From contig NZ_CP095390.1 of the NCBI RefSeq assembly GCF_023008585.1, positions 186,001 to 250,000 on the forward strand: 64,000 nucleotides of DNA, in the 5' to 3' direction. The position numbers were made by a program, and so were the translations under genes. Below are positions 15,773-23,916 of this stretch, piece after piece. Positions within the stretch are counted from its first letter, which is position 1; each line of letters starts with the position of its first letter. The notes below the pieces were generated by a model, which saw only the letters and a program-made list of their open reading frames with translations, had not been told where the DNA came from and made no database searches. The stretch is from Natribaculum breve. Lineage in GTDB: Archaea; Halobacteriota; Halobacteria; Halobacteriales; Natrialbaceae.

Positions 15773-16810
15773 ATGGAGATACTTGGAATCGCACTCACTA
15801 CGCTGGTGCTGTTCGTCGGCTTCGGGCTGATGGTCGGCGTGCTGTTTGGCTTCTTCGGGATGGGGGGATCGTTCCTCGTGACGCCCGCGTTGCTGGTCAT
15901 GGGGTATCCCGCCAGCGTCGCGGTCGGTAGCGGGATGGCGTTCGTCTTCGGGACGGCCGTCATCGCGACGCTGAAACACCACGACCTCGGCCAGGTCGAC
16001 TACAAACTCGGCGGCCTGATGATCGCCGGCACGACCGCCGGCATCGAGGTCGGCAAGGAGATCGTCCTCCACCTCGAGTCGATCGGGCTGGCGTCGGGCG
16101 TCATCGGCGTCACGTACGTGCTGTTGCTCGGTGGCGTCGGCGTCTTCGTCACCTACAACGCGCTCAACAGTGACGGCGGCGACAGCGGCGGCGGCCACCA
16201 CGACGGTGCCGACCAGGAGATCGACCCGGACGCGATCCCCGACATCGCCAAGAAGATCCAGTCGTACCACGTCCCGCCGATGATGACCATCCGCGGGGGC
16301 ATCCAGGTCTCGCTGTGGATGGTGCTGGCGGTCGCGTTCGCGACCGGGCTGCTGTCGGGCTTCCTCGGCGTCGGCGGTGGCTTCATCCGGATGCCCGCGA
16401 TGTTCTACCTCATCGGGGTGCCGGTGCCGATCGCCGTCGGGACCGACCTGTTCGAGATCGTCTTCTCGGGCGGGCTCGGCTCGTTCCTCTACGCCCAGGG
16501 CGGCGGCGTCGACCTCTCGATCGTCGCCCCGCTGCTGGCCGGCAGCGCGCTGGGTGCCCGCATCGGCTCGGCCGCGACCGGCATCGTCGACGAAGGCGAG
16601 ATCAAGATCTACTTCGGCCTGATGCTGCTCGGTGGCTCGGTCGCCGTCGCCTTCCGCCAGCTCGGTGACTACCTGGGTATGGACGTCCTGAACACGGTCA
16701 GCTTCGCGCTGATCCTCCTGTCGGCGTTCCTCGTCAGCGGCGCCGTCGTCTACTCGAGCGTCGTCGCCCTCCGCCAGGAACCCGACGCGACCGCGGTCGC
16801 CGCAGACTAG
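15773..16810 (+). CDS. TauE/SafE-family sulfur anion permease
   Basis: A membrane protein of 345 residues with about eight helices in two halves. The family's repeated glycine motifs are clear: FGFFGMGGSFLVTPALLV near residue 24 and LLSGFLGVGGGFIRMPAMFYLIG near residue 195. A central loop (about 125-165) carries a Gly/His stretch GGDSGGGHHDGAD. TauE/SafE proteins export or import sulfite, sulfoacetate and similar anions; direction cannot be told from sequence. It forms an operon with the small protein before it and is followed, under a separate promoter, by the regulator gene. Confidence 0.9.
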   Translation: MEILGIALTTLVLFVGFGLMVGVLFGFFGMGGSFLVTPALLVMGYPASVAVGSGMAFVFGTAVIATLKHHDLGQVDYKLGGLMIAGTTAGIEVGKEIVLHLESIGLASGVIGVTYVLLLGGVGVFVTYNALNSDGGDSGGGHHDGADQEIDPDAIPDIAKKIQSYHVPPMMTIRGGIQVSLWMVLAVAFATGLLSGFLGVGGGFIRMPAMFYLIGVPVPIAVGTDLFEIVFSGGLGSFLYAQGGGVDLSIVAPLLAGSALGARIGSAATGIVDEGEIKIYFGLMLLGGSVAVAFRQLGDYLGMDVLNTVSFALILLSAFLVSGAVVYSSVVALRQEPDATAVAAD

Positions 16811-16851
16811 ACGAGCCGTCGGCGTTCGACGAGTATTTTCCCGCCGCAGAA

Positions 16852-16859
16852 TTGTACAA
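16852..16859. promoter_or_regulatory. TTGTACAA palindrome before the regulator gene
   Basis: A perfect 8-bp palindrome a few bases upstream of the TATA-like ctcttttaac and 49 bases before the start codon. It shares the ATTGT half-site with other promoters of the sulfur region, so autoregulation is possible. Confidence 0.3.
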
Positions 16860-16907
16860 CACTCACAAAACTCTTTTAACGCAGTAGCACCTACCGAGCG
16901 GTACGAT

Positions 16908-17312
16908 ATGGCGAACTCGATGGCCGAGCAACTCCAGCAGGATATGGTGTGTGAGGGCTTGCTGGAGTGTCTCCACGGGCTCAAACGACTCGACAAGGAG
17001 TGTTTCCGGACGCTCGTCGAGAGCGAGGAGCCGCTGACGATCGACGAGGTGGCCGACCGGGTCGACCGCGAGCGTTCGACGGCCTACCGCTCGATCCAGC
17101 GACTGCTCCAGACGGGTTTCATCCAGAAAGAACAGATCAACTACGACCAGGGCGGCTACTACCACGTCTACTACCCGACCGATCCCAAGCAGGTCGCAGA
17201 CGACATGCAGCGGATGCTCAACGACTGGTACGCCAAGATGGGCCAGCTCATCCAGGAGTTCGAGGACAAGTACGGACAGGTAGACGACGACCGGTCGTCG
17301 ATCGAGAACTGA
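16908..17312 (+). CDS. Winged-helix transcriptional regulator (TrmB/HTH type) with N-terminal cysteines
   Basis: A DNA-binding protein of 134 residues. The winged helix spans about 25-90 (LTIDEVADRVDRERSTAYRSIQRLLQTGFIQKEQ), followed by an aromatic-rich wing GGYYHVYYP and a C-terminal helix for dimerisation (about 95-125). Three cysteines lie at positions 15, 21 and 32 (MVCEGLLECLHGLKRLDKEC), before or at the edge of the DNA-binding domain. Together with its place at the end of the sulfur genes, this suggests a thiol- or persulfide-responsive regulator of the cluster; that is inference. The promoter holds actcttttaacgc (about 16871-16883) and the palindrome TTGTACAA (16852-16859). Confidence 0.82.
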   Translation: MANSMAEQLQQDMVCEGLLECLHGLKRLDKECFRTLVESEEPLTIDEVADRVDRERSTAYRSIQRLLQTGFIQKEQINYDQGGYYHVYYPTDPKQVADDMQRMLNDWYAKMGQLIQEFEDKYGQVDDDRSSIEN

Positions 17313-17387
17313 TCTCGCCGGTTGGAAGGTAGTTTCGGTGTGACCACGACCCGGCGTGCGGTCGCACTATCGTAGCTACTGACGTGG

Positions 17388-17407
17388 CTCGCCGCATTCG
17401 CGGCGAG
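17388..17407. terminator. 8-bp GC-rich hairpin after the regulator gene
   Basis: CTCGCCGC and GCGGCGAG pair perfectly around the loop ATTC. The hairpin lies 75 bases after the regulator stop and before the A/T-rich promoter of the next gene (attattattttg at about 17437-17448), so a transcript-end role is plausible. The 17313-17521 gap holds no gene. Confidence 0.35.
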
Positions 17408-17521
17408 TGCGCTCGCCACTGGGACCTGGTAACAAGAATTATTATTTTGCCTCTTCGAGAATCGTCTCACTCGAGGGCCGTCCGACGGCGCGGCGTCGAC
17501 GGCCTCGCCAATACGTCACGT

Positions 17522-17998
17522 ATGTCGAAGTACATCACTGCCGAAGAGCACGTTCCCGACGACGGCGAGGGCGAGACGGTGCTCCAGATCCGGGACGCGG
17601 AGACGAAGGAAATCTTCCGCACACGAGCGCGCATCGCGAAAGAGCCGTCGCGTCTCGACGATCCACAGCCGCTGTCGGTCGTCAGGGGCCCACACGAGAA
17701 CACGGCCGAGCAGTGGTACGTCGAACTCGTCGACGACGCCGTCGACGAGGACCGACTCCGGCGCATCGCCCGCGAACAGCAGGAGGGGTCGAACGTCGTC
17801 AACACTCGCTCGGACGACCTGGCGGTGTTGCTCCGGTATCTCGTCGAGGCGGACCACTACGAGTCGACGTCGGCAGCCGCTCGCGAACTCATGTTCGAAC
17901 GGCTGGCCGACGCCCATCCGTCGCTGCTCGAGGCGTACGACGAGTTGCGAACCGAGTACGAGGCCGATCCGCTACGCGAGGCGTTAGAGCGTGAGTGA
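17522..17998 (+). CDS. Hypothetical protein, first gene of the ubiD operon
   Basis: An acidic soluble protein of 158 residues from MSKYITAEEHVPDDGEGETVLQ to EADPLREALERE. The N-terminal half looks like a small beta domain (ETVLQIRDAETKEIFRTRARI), and the C-terminal half is helical. I do not recognise a family. Its stop overlaps the GTG start of the UbiD gene by eight bases (GTGAGTGA), so it is translationally coupled to the decarboxylase and may be an accessory or regulatory subunit. The in-frame extension to 17384 is rejected because ATG 17522 follows a proper promoter region. Confidence 0.75.
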   Translation: MSKYITAEEHVPDDGEGETVLQIRDAETKEIFRTRARIAKEPSRLDDPQPLSVVRGPHENTAEQWYVELVDDAVDEDRLRRIAREQQEGSNVVNTRSDDLAVLLRYLVEADHYESTSAAARELMFERLADAHPSLLEAYDELRTEYEADPLREALERE

Positions 17999-19502
17999 TC
18001 GCGTGGCCGCCCGGACGTTCCGCGAGTTTCTCGACGTCCTCGAGGAGGGAGACGAGACGAACCGCGTCGCCGACGAGATCTCCTGGGACCTCGAGGCCAG
18101 CGCGATCACGATGCTCGCTAACGAACTCGACGACCGGATTCCCGTCTTCGAGCGGGTCGAGTCGGCGGTCGACGGCGCGCGCCTCGTCGGCGATCCCTAC
18201 CGCGGACCGAGACGCCGTCCCTGGGATCGGTTCGCTCGAGCGCTCGGCCTCGATGCGGGGCTGTCCGGGCCGGCCTACTACGAGGCGGTGATCGATCGGC
18301 TCCGTTCGCCGCACGAACCGACCGTCGTCGAGGCGTCGGCGGCCCCGTGCAAGGAGGTCGTCCGAACGGGCGACGCGGCCAGCTTGCTCGAGTTTCCCTG
18401 GCCGTACATCCACCAGGGCGACGGCGGGCGGTACGCCAACCTCGCGACGCTCGTCGCGCCGGACCCGGACGGCGACTGGGAGAACTGGTCACACCACCGC
18501 GCGATGATCCACGCCGCCTCGCAGGCGAGCGTCCTCTTTCTGGCCGGCGAGCAGGTGCCGAACCTCTACTACTACGAGTACGAACGCCGCGACGAGCCGA
18601 TGCCGGTGGCGCTCGCGATCGGTGCGGGACCGGCCGTCGAGGCCGCCTCGCGGATGTGGATCCCGGTCGGTCGGAGCGAGGCGGCCTTCGCTGGCGGACT
18701 GCAGGACGCGCCGGTCGAACTCGTCGAGTGCGAGACGAACGACCTCCACGTCCCGGCGTCGGCGGAGGTGGTCGTCGAGGGGCGGGTCCTCCCGAACGAA
18801 CGGCTCGACGAAGGGCCGTTCGGCGACTACTTCGGCTACATGAACGGCCCGCGACGGTCGATGCCGGTCCTCGAGGTCGACGCGATCACCCACCGGCGTT
18901 CGCCGTACCTGCCGTTTTGCGTCGAGGGGTCGGGCGTCGGCTACAGCCGCAACTCCTCGAGTACGTTCCAGACCGCAGCGAGCGGGCCGGACGCCACGCT
19001 CGGACTCCGGGCCGCCGGGTTCGACGTCGAGATGGCCGTCCCGTGGGACTTTACGTCCCGGATCGTCTGGGTCATCGCGACAGAACGGTCCTACCCCGGA
19101 ACGCTGCACGAACTCGCGAACTTCATCTTCACGACCTGGGGGATGCTCCACATCGACTTCTTCGTGTTCGTCGACGCGGACGTGAACCCGCTCGACCCCC
19201 GTGCCGTCCTCGAGGCGATCGCGTTGCACGCCGATCCCGACCGCGACTTCCACCAGTTCGGCGTCGAGCGGATGCCGAAGGTGCCGCTCAACATCTACCA
19301 GACGCCGGACGAGAAAGGCAGCGCGACGGTCGGCACGTCGAAGTCGAAGACGGCGAAAGCGTACGTCGACGCGCTGTCCGACGGCTCGCGTCCCGTCCAG
19401 ACGATCGGCGATCGGACGGAGCGCGAGCGGGCCCGCGAACTGCTCGCCGAGGCAGGCGTCGACGAGGCCATCTTCGACCACCACGCCGGAGGGGATCGAT
19501 GA
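17991..19502 (+). CDS. UbiD-family decarboxylase
   Basis: A decarboxylase of 503 residues in the prenylated-FMN UbiD family. Recognisable motifs are WPYIHQGDGGRYANLATLV, YYYEYERRDEPMPVALAIG, LDEGPFGDYFGYMNG and the C-terminal HPDRDFHQF-like and GSATVGTSKSKTAKAYVDAL segments. UbiD enzymes decarboxylate aromatic or alpha,beta-unsaturated acids and need prenyl-FMN from UbiX; no ubiX is in the window. The start is GTG inside the preceding stop, and the stop overlaps the next ATG (ATGA). The substrate is unknown; acyl-CoA genes downstream have their own promoter. Confidence 0.9.
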   Translation: MSDRVAARTFREFLDVLEEGDETNRVADEISWDLEASAITMLANELDDRIPVFERVESAVDGARLVGDPYRGPRRRPWDRFARALGLDAGLSGPAYYEAVIDRLRSPHEPTVVEASAAPCKEVVRTGDAASLLEFPWPYIHQGDGGRYANLATLVAPDPDGDWENWSHHRAMIHAASQASVLFLAGEQVPNLYYYEYERRDEPMPVALAIGAGPAVEAASRMWIPVGRSEAAFAGGLQDAPVELVECETNDLHVPASAEVVVEGRVLPNERLDEGPFGDYFGYMNGPRRSMPVLEVDAITHRRSPYLPFCVEGSGVGYSRNSSSTFQTAASGPDATLGLRAAGFDVEMAVPWDFTSRIVWVIATERSYPGTLHELANFIFTTWGMLHIDFFVFVDADVNPLDPRAVLEAIALHADPDRDFHQFGVERMPKVPLNIYQTPDEKGSATVGTSKSKTAKAYVDALSDGSRPVQTIGDRTERERARELLAEAGVDEAIFDHHAGGDR

Positions 19503-20893
19503 CGGCGTTTCGCAACCACCTCGGCTTCCTCCGGAAGACGGACGACCTCGAGTCGCTCGAGCGGCCCGAGTCGCCGTCGCCGCAGGTCGTCGCCGCGGAG
19601 GCGCTTCGCGCCAACGGCCCAGCGTTGCAGTTTACCACCGACGGCTCGTCGCTCGGCCTGGCCAGCGGCGTCTACGGCGGCGTCGACCAGCTGCAACGCC
19701 GAGACCGCTGTCCGTGGACGCGACTCGGCATCGGCCTGGGCGTCGACCGCGACCCGGCGTACGTCGACGTCCTCGAGGCGCTGCTCGCGCTCGGGAGACG
19801 GCTCGACGAGCGCGACGTCACCTACGTCGCGCGTGCGGCGTCGACCACCGACCTGAACGTGCGCGACCTCGAGTTTCCCACGCCGCCGGACGAGACCTGG
19901 CCGCGGTTCACGCTCGGCGTGCTCTCGGTCGGTGCCGACGAGGGGTCCTACTGGGCACCGATCCACGGGACGGTGATCGACGACCGGACGCTTCGCGCTC
20001 GCGTCCCCGGCGCGATCACGGACCGACTCGAGCAGGGAGACGCCGTCTCGGTCGCACTCGGCGTCCCGTCGGAGGCGCTGGCGGCGACGTACCTGCTCGC
20101 GGTCACCGACCGGCTCTCGACGCCGATCGAGGACCGCGGCGTCGGGGCCGCCGTTCCGGTCGTCCCGACTGCCGGCGGGGTCGTCCCCAGTTCCGCCGAG
20201 GTCGTCCTCGAGACGACCGTCGCCGACCAGCAGCCCGAAACCCGCTCGGAAAAGCGGGAGTTCTGGGAGCGACTCGTCGACGGGACGACGCTCACACTCG
20301 AGGTGGACGACGTGTTCGCTCGCGACGACGCCGTCGTCCCGTTTACGCCCCTCGGCGTTCCGCTGTCCGACGACCTCCTGCTCGTGACGCTGGCCACGGC
20401 GGCGACGCTTTTCGACCGCGTCAACAGCTACTGGGGCGTCTCGCCCGTCGAGTGGCTGCTCTTGCCGGTCGAGGGACGGCTCGGCATTTGCTTCGTCGCG
20501 ACCGAAACCCTCTACGCCGGCTTCGAGTGGCAGCTGGCGAACTTCCTGTTTTCGCTCTCGGACTGTTTCGACAAGGTCGTCGTCGTCGACGGGGAGACGA
20601 GTCCCCGGAACTTCGGACGGGTACTCGGCGACATCTGGGTCAAAGCCCACCCGTCGCGGGACTGGCTGTTCAGCGAACCCAACGCACCGTCGGCTCGCAT
20701 GCCGACCTACCACAGCGAGGGCGACACCGGCGCTCGCCTCTACGTCGACGCCACGTGGGACCCCCGGTGGGACGACGAGTACATCGCTCCCCGCGTCTCC
20801 GTCACCGACTCGTATCCACCAGAGATCAGAGACGCCGTCTTCGAGTCGTGGGCCGACCTCGGCTTCGAGAGCGACCTCGAGGGCGACCTGTGA
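19499..20893 (+). CDS. Divergent UbiD-like protein, probable partner subunit
   Basis: A protein of 464 residues that follows the UbiD overall plan but weakly. The segment FEWQLANFLFSLSDCFDKVVVVDGE corresponds to TLHELANFIFTTWGMLHIDFF of the neighbouring UbiD, and KAHPSRDWLF to HADPDRDFHQF. It lacks a match to the EGPFGDYFGY active-site loop and much of the cofactor-binding region. Its start overlaps the UbiD stop by four bases. I infer a non-catalytic or structurally supporting subunit of a heteromeric decarboxylase; an independent enzyme cannot be excluded. Confidence 0.75.
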   Translation: MTAFRNHLGFLRKTDDLESLERPESPSPQVVAAEALRANGPALQFTTDGSSLGLASGVYGGVDQLQRRDRCPWTRLGIGLGVDRDPAYVDVLEALLALGRRLDERDVTYVARAASTTDLNVRDLEFPTPPDETWPRFTLGVLSVGADEGSYWAPIHGTVIDDRTLRARVPGAITDRLEQGDAVSVALGVPSEALAATYLLAVTDRLSTPIEDRGVGAAVPVVPTAGGVVPSSAEVVLETTVADQQPETRSEKREFWERLVDGTTLTLEVDDVFARDDAVVPFTPLGVPLSDDLLLVTLATAATLFDRVNSYWGVSPVEWLLLPVEGRLGICFVATETLYAGFEWQLANFLFSLSDCFDKVVVVDGETSPRNFGRVLGDIWVKAHPSRDWLFSEPNAPSARMPTYHSEGDTGARLYVDATWDPRWDDEYIAPRVSVTDSYPPEIRDAVFESWADLGFESDLEGDL

Positions 20894-21018
20894 GGGCCGT
20901 TCGAGCCGGCAAACGCTGTATACGAAACTGTTTACGCAAGACTGCGTCGGGGTCGAATCGCAGAGCGCCGTCGACTCGAGTTTTATTCTGCGCGACGCGT
21001 CAGGAAACGCTCCGAAGT

Positions 21019-21028
21019 AGTTATTACA
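21019..21028 (+). promoter_or_regulatory. TATA box of the acyl-CoA synthetase operon
   Basis: agttattaca is centred about 28 bases before ATG 21052. This fits a leaderless start at MPPKHNMSDYERE rather than the internal ATG at 21070, and separates this operon from the ubiD genes. Confidence 0.5.
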
Positions 21029-21051
21029 ACTGCCGGAACCTCCTGCGGTGT

Positions 21052-22731
21052 ATGCCACCGAAACACAACATGTCCGACTACGAGCGAGAGCGTGAGTCGT
21101 TCTCGTGGGCGGACATCTACGCCGAGGCGGACTGGGACGCACCGGACGAGTTGAACGTCGCACACGAGGTCTGCGATCGCCACGCCGAAAACAAAGAGAA
21201 GGTCGCACTCTATCAGGTCGACGAGGACGGCGAGTTGACGACGATGACCTTCTGGGAGCTGGCCGAGGCGACGAGCCGGTTCGCCAACGTCCTCGAGGAC
21301 CTGGGCATCGAGCAGGGCGATCGGGTCTTCTCGTACATGCCGCGGATTCCCGAACACTACGTGGCGCTCGTGGGGACGCTCAAGCGCGGCGCGGTCTTCG
21401 GCGGCATCAACGAGCGGTTCGGACCGGACGGCATCTCCTATCGCCTGTCGGACTGCGACGCGACGGCGGTCGTCACCACCGCCGACAACCGCGACACCGT
21501 CGCGACGGCACTCGAGGACGCGCCCTCCGTCGAGCACGTCATCGTCGTCAGCGACGACGGGACGGGCATCCGGCGCGGCGACGTCAGCTACTACGGCGAA
21601 CTCGAGACCGCGAGCCGCGAGTACGAACCCGCCGCGACCGGCGGCGAGGACGACGCCCTGCTGTACTACACCAGCGGGACGACCGGGCTGGCCAAGGGCG
21701 TCCTCCACAAGCACCGCTGGGTCGCCGGCGTCGCCGCCACCCAGAAGTACGCCGCCGACCTGCGGGAGGGCGACTGCTACTGGTCGACCGGCGACCTCGG
21801 CTGGCTGACCGGGCCGATCAACACGCTCGGCGCCTGGTTCTGGGGAACCGCGCTGTTCACGTACCAGGGCGAGTTCGACCCCGAAACCTGGGCCGACCTC
21901 CTCGACCGGTTCCCGATCAGCGTCCTGTTCTCGGTGCCGACCGCCTACCGGATGCTCCGGGAACACGAGGAGGTACTCGAGGGGACCTCCCTCGACTTGC
22001 GCCACGCGCTGTCGATCGGCGAACCGCTCTCGGCGGGCGTCGTCGAGTGGGGCGAGGAGACGCTTGGCGTGACGATCCACGACACCTACGGTCAGACCGA
22101 AACGGGGAATATGATCATCAACAATTATCCATCGATGGAGGTCCGACCCGGTTCGATGGGCAAGCCCCTCCCCGGCATCGAGGCCGACGTCGTCGACCCG
22201 CAGACGGGCGATCCCGTAGAGCCCGGCGAGACGGGCGAGATCGCCCAGCGCGGGGACTACCCGTGTTTCTTCGCCGAGTACTGGGAGAAACCGGAGCAGA
22301 CCCGGGACTGCTTCGTCGACGGTCCCGAGGGCGAGTGGTACCTCTCTGGCGACCTCGCACACAAAGACGACGACGGCTACTTCTGGTTCGAGGGCCGGGC
22401 GGACGACGTCATCATCTCCTCGGGCTACCGCATCGGCCCCTTCGAGGTCGAGAGTTCGCTGGGCGAACACGAGGCCGTCGCCGAGGCCGCCGTCGTCCCG
22501 AAACCCCACCGCGAGCGGGGCAACATCGTGAAGGCGTACGTCGTACCGAGCGAACGGGCTGATCCCTCCGAGGACCTCGCGGAGGACATCAAGACCCACG
22601 TGAAAGAGGAACTCTCGGCCCACGAGTACCCCCGCGAGATCGAGTTCCGCGAGGAGTTACCCAAAACTGTCACCGGGAAGATCCGCCGGACGGAACTCCA
22701 GGACGACGCAGAAGCCGAAGCGGACGACTGA
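21052..22731 (+). CDS. AMP-forming acyl-CoA synthetase (medium-chain type)
   Basis: An enzyme of 559 residues that activates a carboxylic acid to its CoA thioester. The P-loop is YYTSGTTGLAKGVLHKH (about residue 202), the A5 motif is DTYGQTETGNM, the hinge region is YLSGDLAHKDDDGYFWFEGRADDVI, and the C-terminal catalytic lysine lies in LPKTVTGKIRRTEL. The overall pattern is that of the ACSM/medium-chain acyl-CoA synthetase group. It leads an operon with acyl-CoA dehydrogenase, carboxylase and MaoC hydratase, so its acid feeds that pathway. A second ATG six codons in (21070) is possible. Confidence 0.92.
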   Translation: MPPKHNMSDYERERESFSWADIYAEADWDAPDELNVAHEVCDRHAENKEKVALYQVDEDGELTTMTFWELAEATSRFANVLEDLGIEQGDRVFSYMPRIPEHYVALVGTLKRGAVFGGINERFGPDGISYRLSDCDATAVVTTADNRDTVATALEDAPSVEHVIVVSDDGTGIRRGDVSYYGELETASREYEPAATGGEDDALLYYTSGTTGLAKGVLHKHRWVAGVAATQKYAADLREGDCYWSTGDLGWLTGPINTLGAWFWGTALFTYQGEFDPETWADLLDRFPISVLFSVPTAYRMLREHEEVLEGTSLDLRHALSIGEPLSAGVVEWGEETLGVTIHDTYGQTETGNMIINNYPSMEVRPGSMGKPLPGIEADVVDPQTGDPVEPGETGEIAQRGDYPCFFAEYWEKPEQTRDCFVDGPEGEWYLSGDLAHKDDDGYFWFEGRADDVIISSGYRIGPFEVESSLGEHEAVAEAAVVPKPHRERGNIVKAYVVPSERADPSEDLAEDIKTHVKEELSAHEYPREIEFREELPKTVTGKIRRTELQDDAEAEADD

Positions 22732-22747
22732 GCCGACACTAGAGACA

Positions 22748-23914
22748 ATGGATTTCGAACCATCACAGGAGCGATCACTGATCCGCTCGACGGCCGAAGA
22801 GGTGGCCGCCGAGTACGGACCGGAGCACTGGCGCGAGAAAGAAGAGAAAGGGGAGTTCTCCGAGGCGTTCTGGGACGAACTCGCCGAGGCCGGCTTCCAC
22901 GGCCTGCTGATCCCCGAGGAGTACGAGGGGGCCGGCATGGGCATGCAGGAGATGGGACTGGCGATGGAGACCCTCTGTGCCGAGGGCTGTGGCATGGCCG
23001 GCACCTGGTATCTGGTGCTCACCGCCGGCATGGCGGCCGTCGGCATCCGCGAGTACGGTACCGACGAACAGAAAGAGACCTACCTGCCCGACATCGCCAA
23101 CGGGAAGCGAAACTTCTCGATCGGCATCACCGAACCCGAGGCGGGGACGAACACGCTGAACGTCGCCACCACCGCCGAGAGAGAAGGCGACGAGTACGTC
23201 CTCAACGGACAGAAGGCCTGGATCACGTTCTCCGACCGTGCCGAGAACATGATCATCGTCACGCGGACGACGCCACTCGAGGACGTCGATCGGGGGACCG
23301 ACGGCATCAGTCTGTTCGTCGTCGACATGGACGACCCGAACATCGACGTCTCGCCCATCCCCAAACACGCGATCAACTACTCGAAGTCGTGTGAGGTCTT
23401 CCTGGAGGACGTCCGGGTTCCCGCGGAGAACCTGCTCGGCGAGGAAGACGACGGCTGGTGGGTCCTCGTGGACATGCTCAATCCCGAGCGAATCGGCTTC
23501 GCCGCCGCCGGGACCGGTATCGGGAAACTCGCGGCGAACGCGGCGATCGAGTACGCAAACGACCGCGAGGTCTTCGGCGCGCCGATCGGCACCCACCAGG
23601 GCGTCTCCTTCCCCATCACGGAGGCCTACGCGAAGATGGAGACGGCCGCGCTCATGCGCGAGAAGGCCGCCTGGCTCTACGACCAGGGCGAAGACTGTGG
23701 CTACGAGACGAACGTCGCGAAGGCGACGGCCGTCTCCGCCGGCATCGAGGCCGTCAAACACTCGATGCAGGCTTTCGGCGGCTGGGGTTACGCCAAGGAG
23801 TACGACGTCGAGCGCTGGTGGCGCGAGATCAACCTCACCCGCCTCGCGCCCGTCTCCCAGCAGATGGCGTACAACCACATCAGCCAGCAGCTCGGCTTCC
23901 CCAAGTCCTACTGA
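22748..23914 (+). CDS. Acyl-CoA dehydrogenase
   Basis: An FAD enzyme of 388 residues introducing an alpha,beta double bond into acyl-CoA. The family order is clear: N-terminal helical domain, [64 protein letters not shown], and [24 protein letters not shown]. The usual C-terminal IYEGT-type catalytic glutamate is absent; the sequence there is [18 protein letters not shown], as in a subset of dehydrogenases with an (A/T)RLAPVS ending, so the base must come from elsewhere. It lies 16 bases after the synthetase and two before the carboxylase. Confidence 0.92.
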   Translation: MDFEPSQERSLIRSTAEEVAAEYGPEHWREKEEKGEFSEAFWDELAEAGFHGLLIPEEYEGAGMGMQEMGLAMETLCAEGCGMAGTWYLVLTAGMAAVGIREYGTDEQKETYLPDIANGKRNFSIGITEPEAGTNTLNVATTAEREGDEYVLNGQKAWITFSDRAENMIIVTRTTPLEDVDRGTDGISLFVVDMDDPNIDVSPIPKHAINYSKSCEVFLEDVRVPAENLLGEEDDGWWVLVDMLNPERIGFAAAGTGIGKLAANAAIEYANDREVFGAPIGTHQGVSFPITEAYAKMETAALMREKAAWLYDQGEDCGYETNVAKATAVSAGIEAVKHSMQAFGGWGYAKEYDVERWWREINLTRLAPVSQQMAYNHISQQLGFPKSY

Positions 23915-23916
23915 CC

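Noticed and set aside
15491..16996. A 501-codon minus-strand open frame over the TauE permease.
   Set aside because: It is a His/Arg-rich antisense shadow of a clear membrane protein gene, typical of GC-rich DNA.
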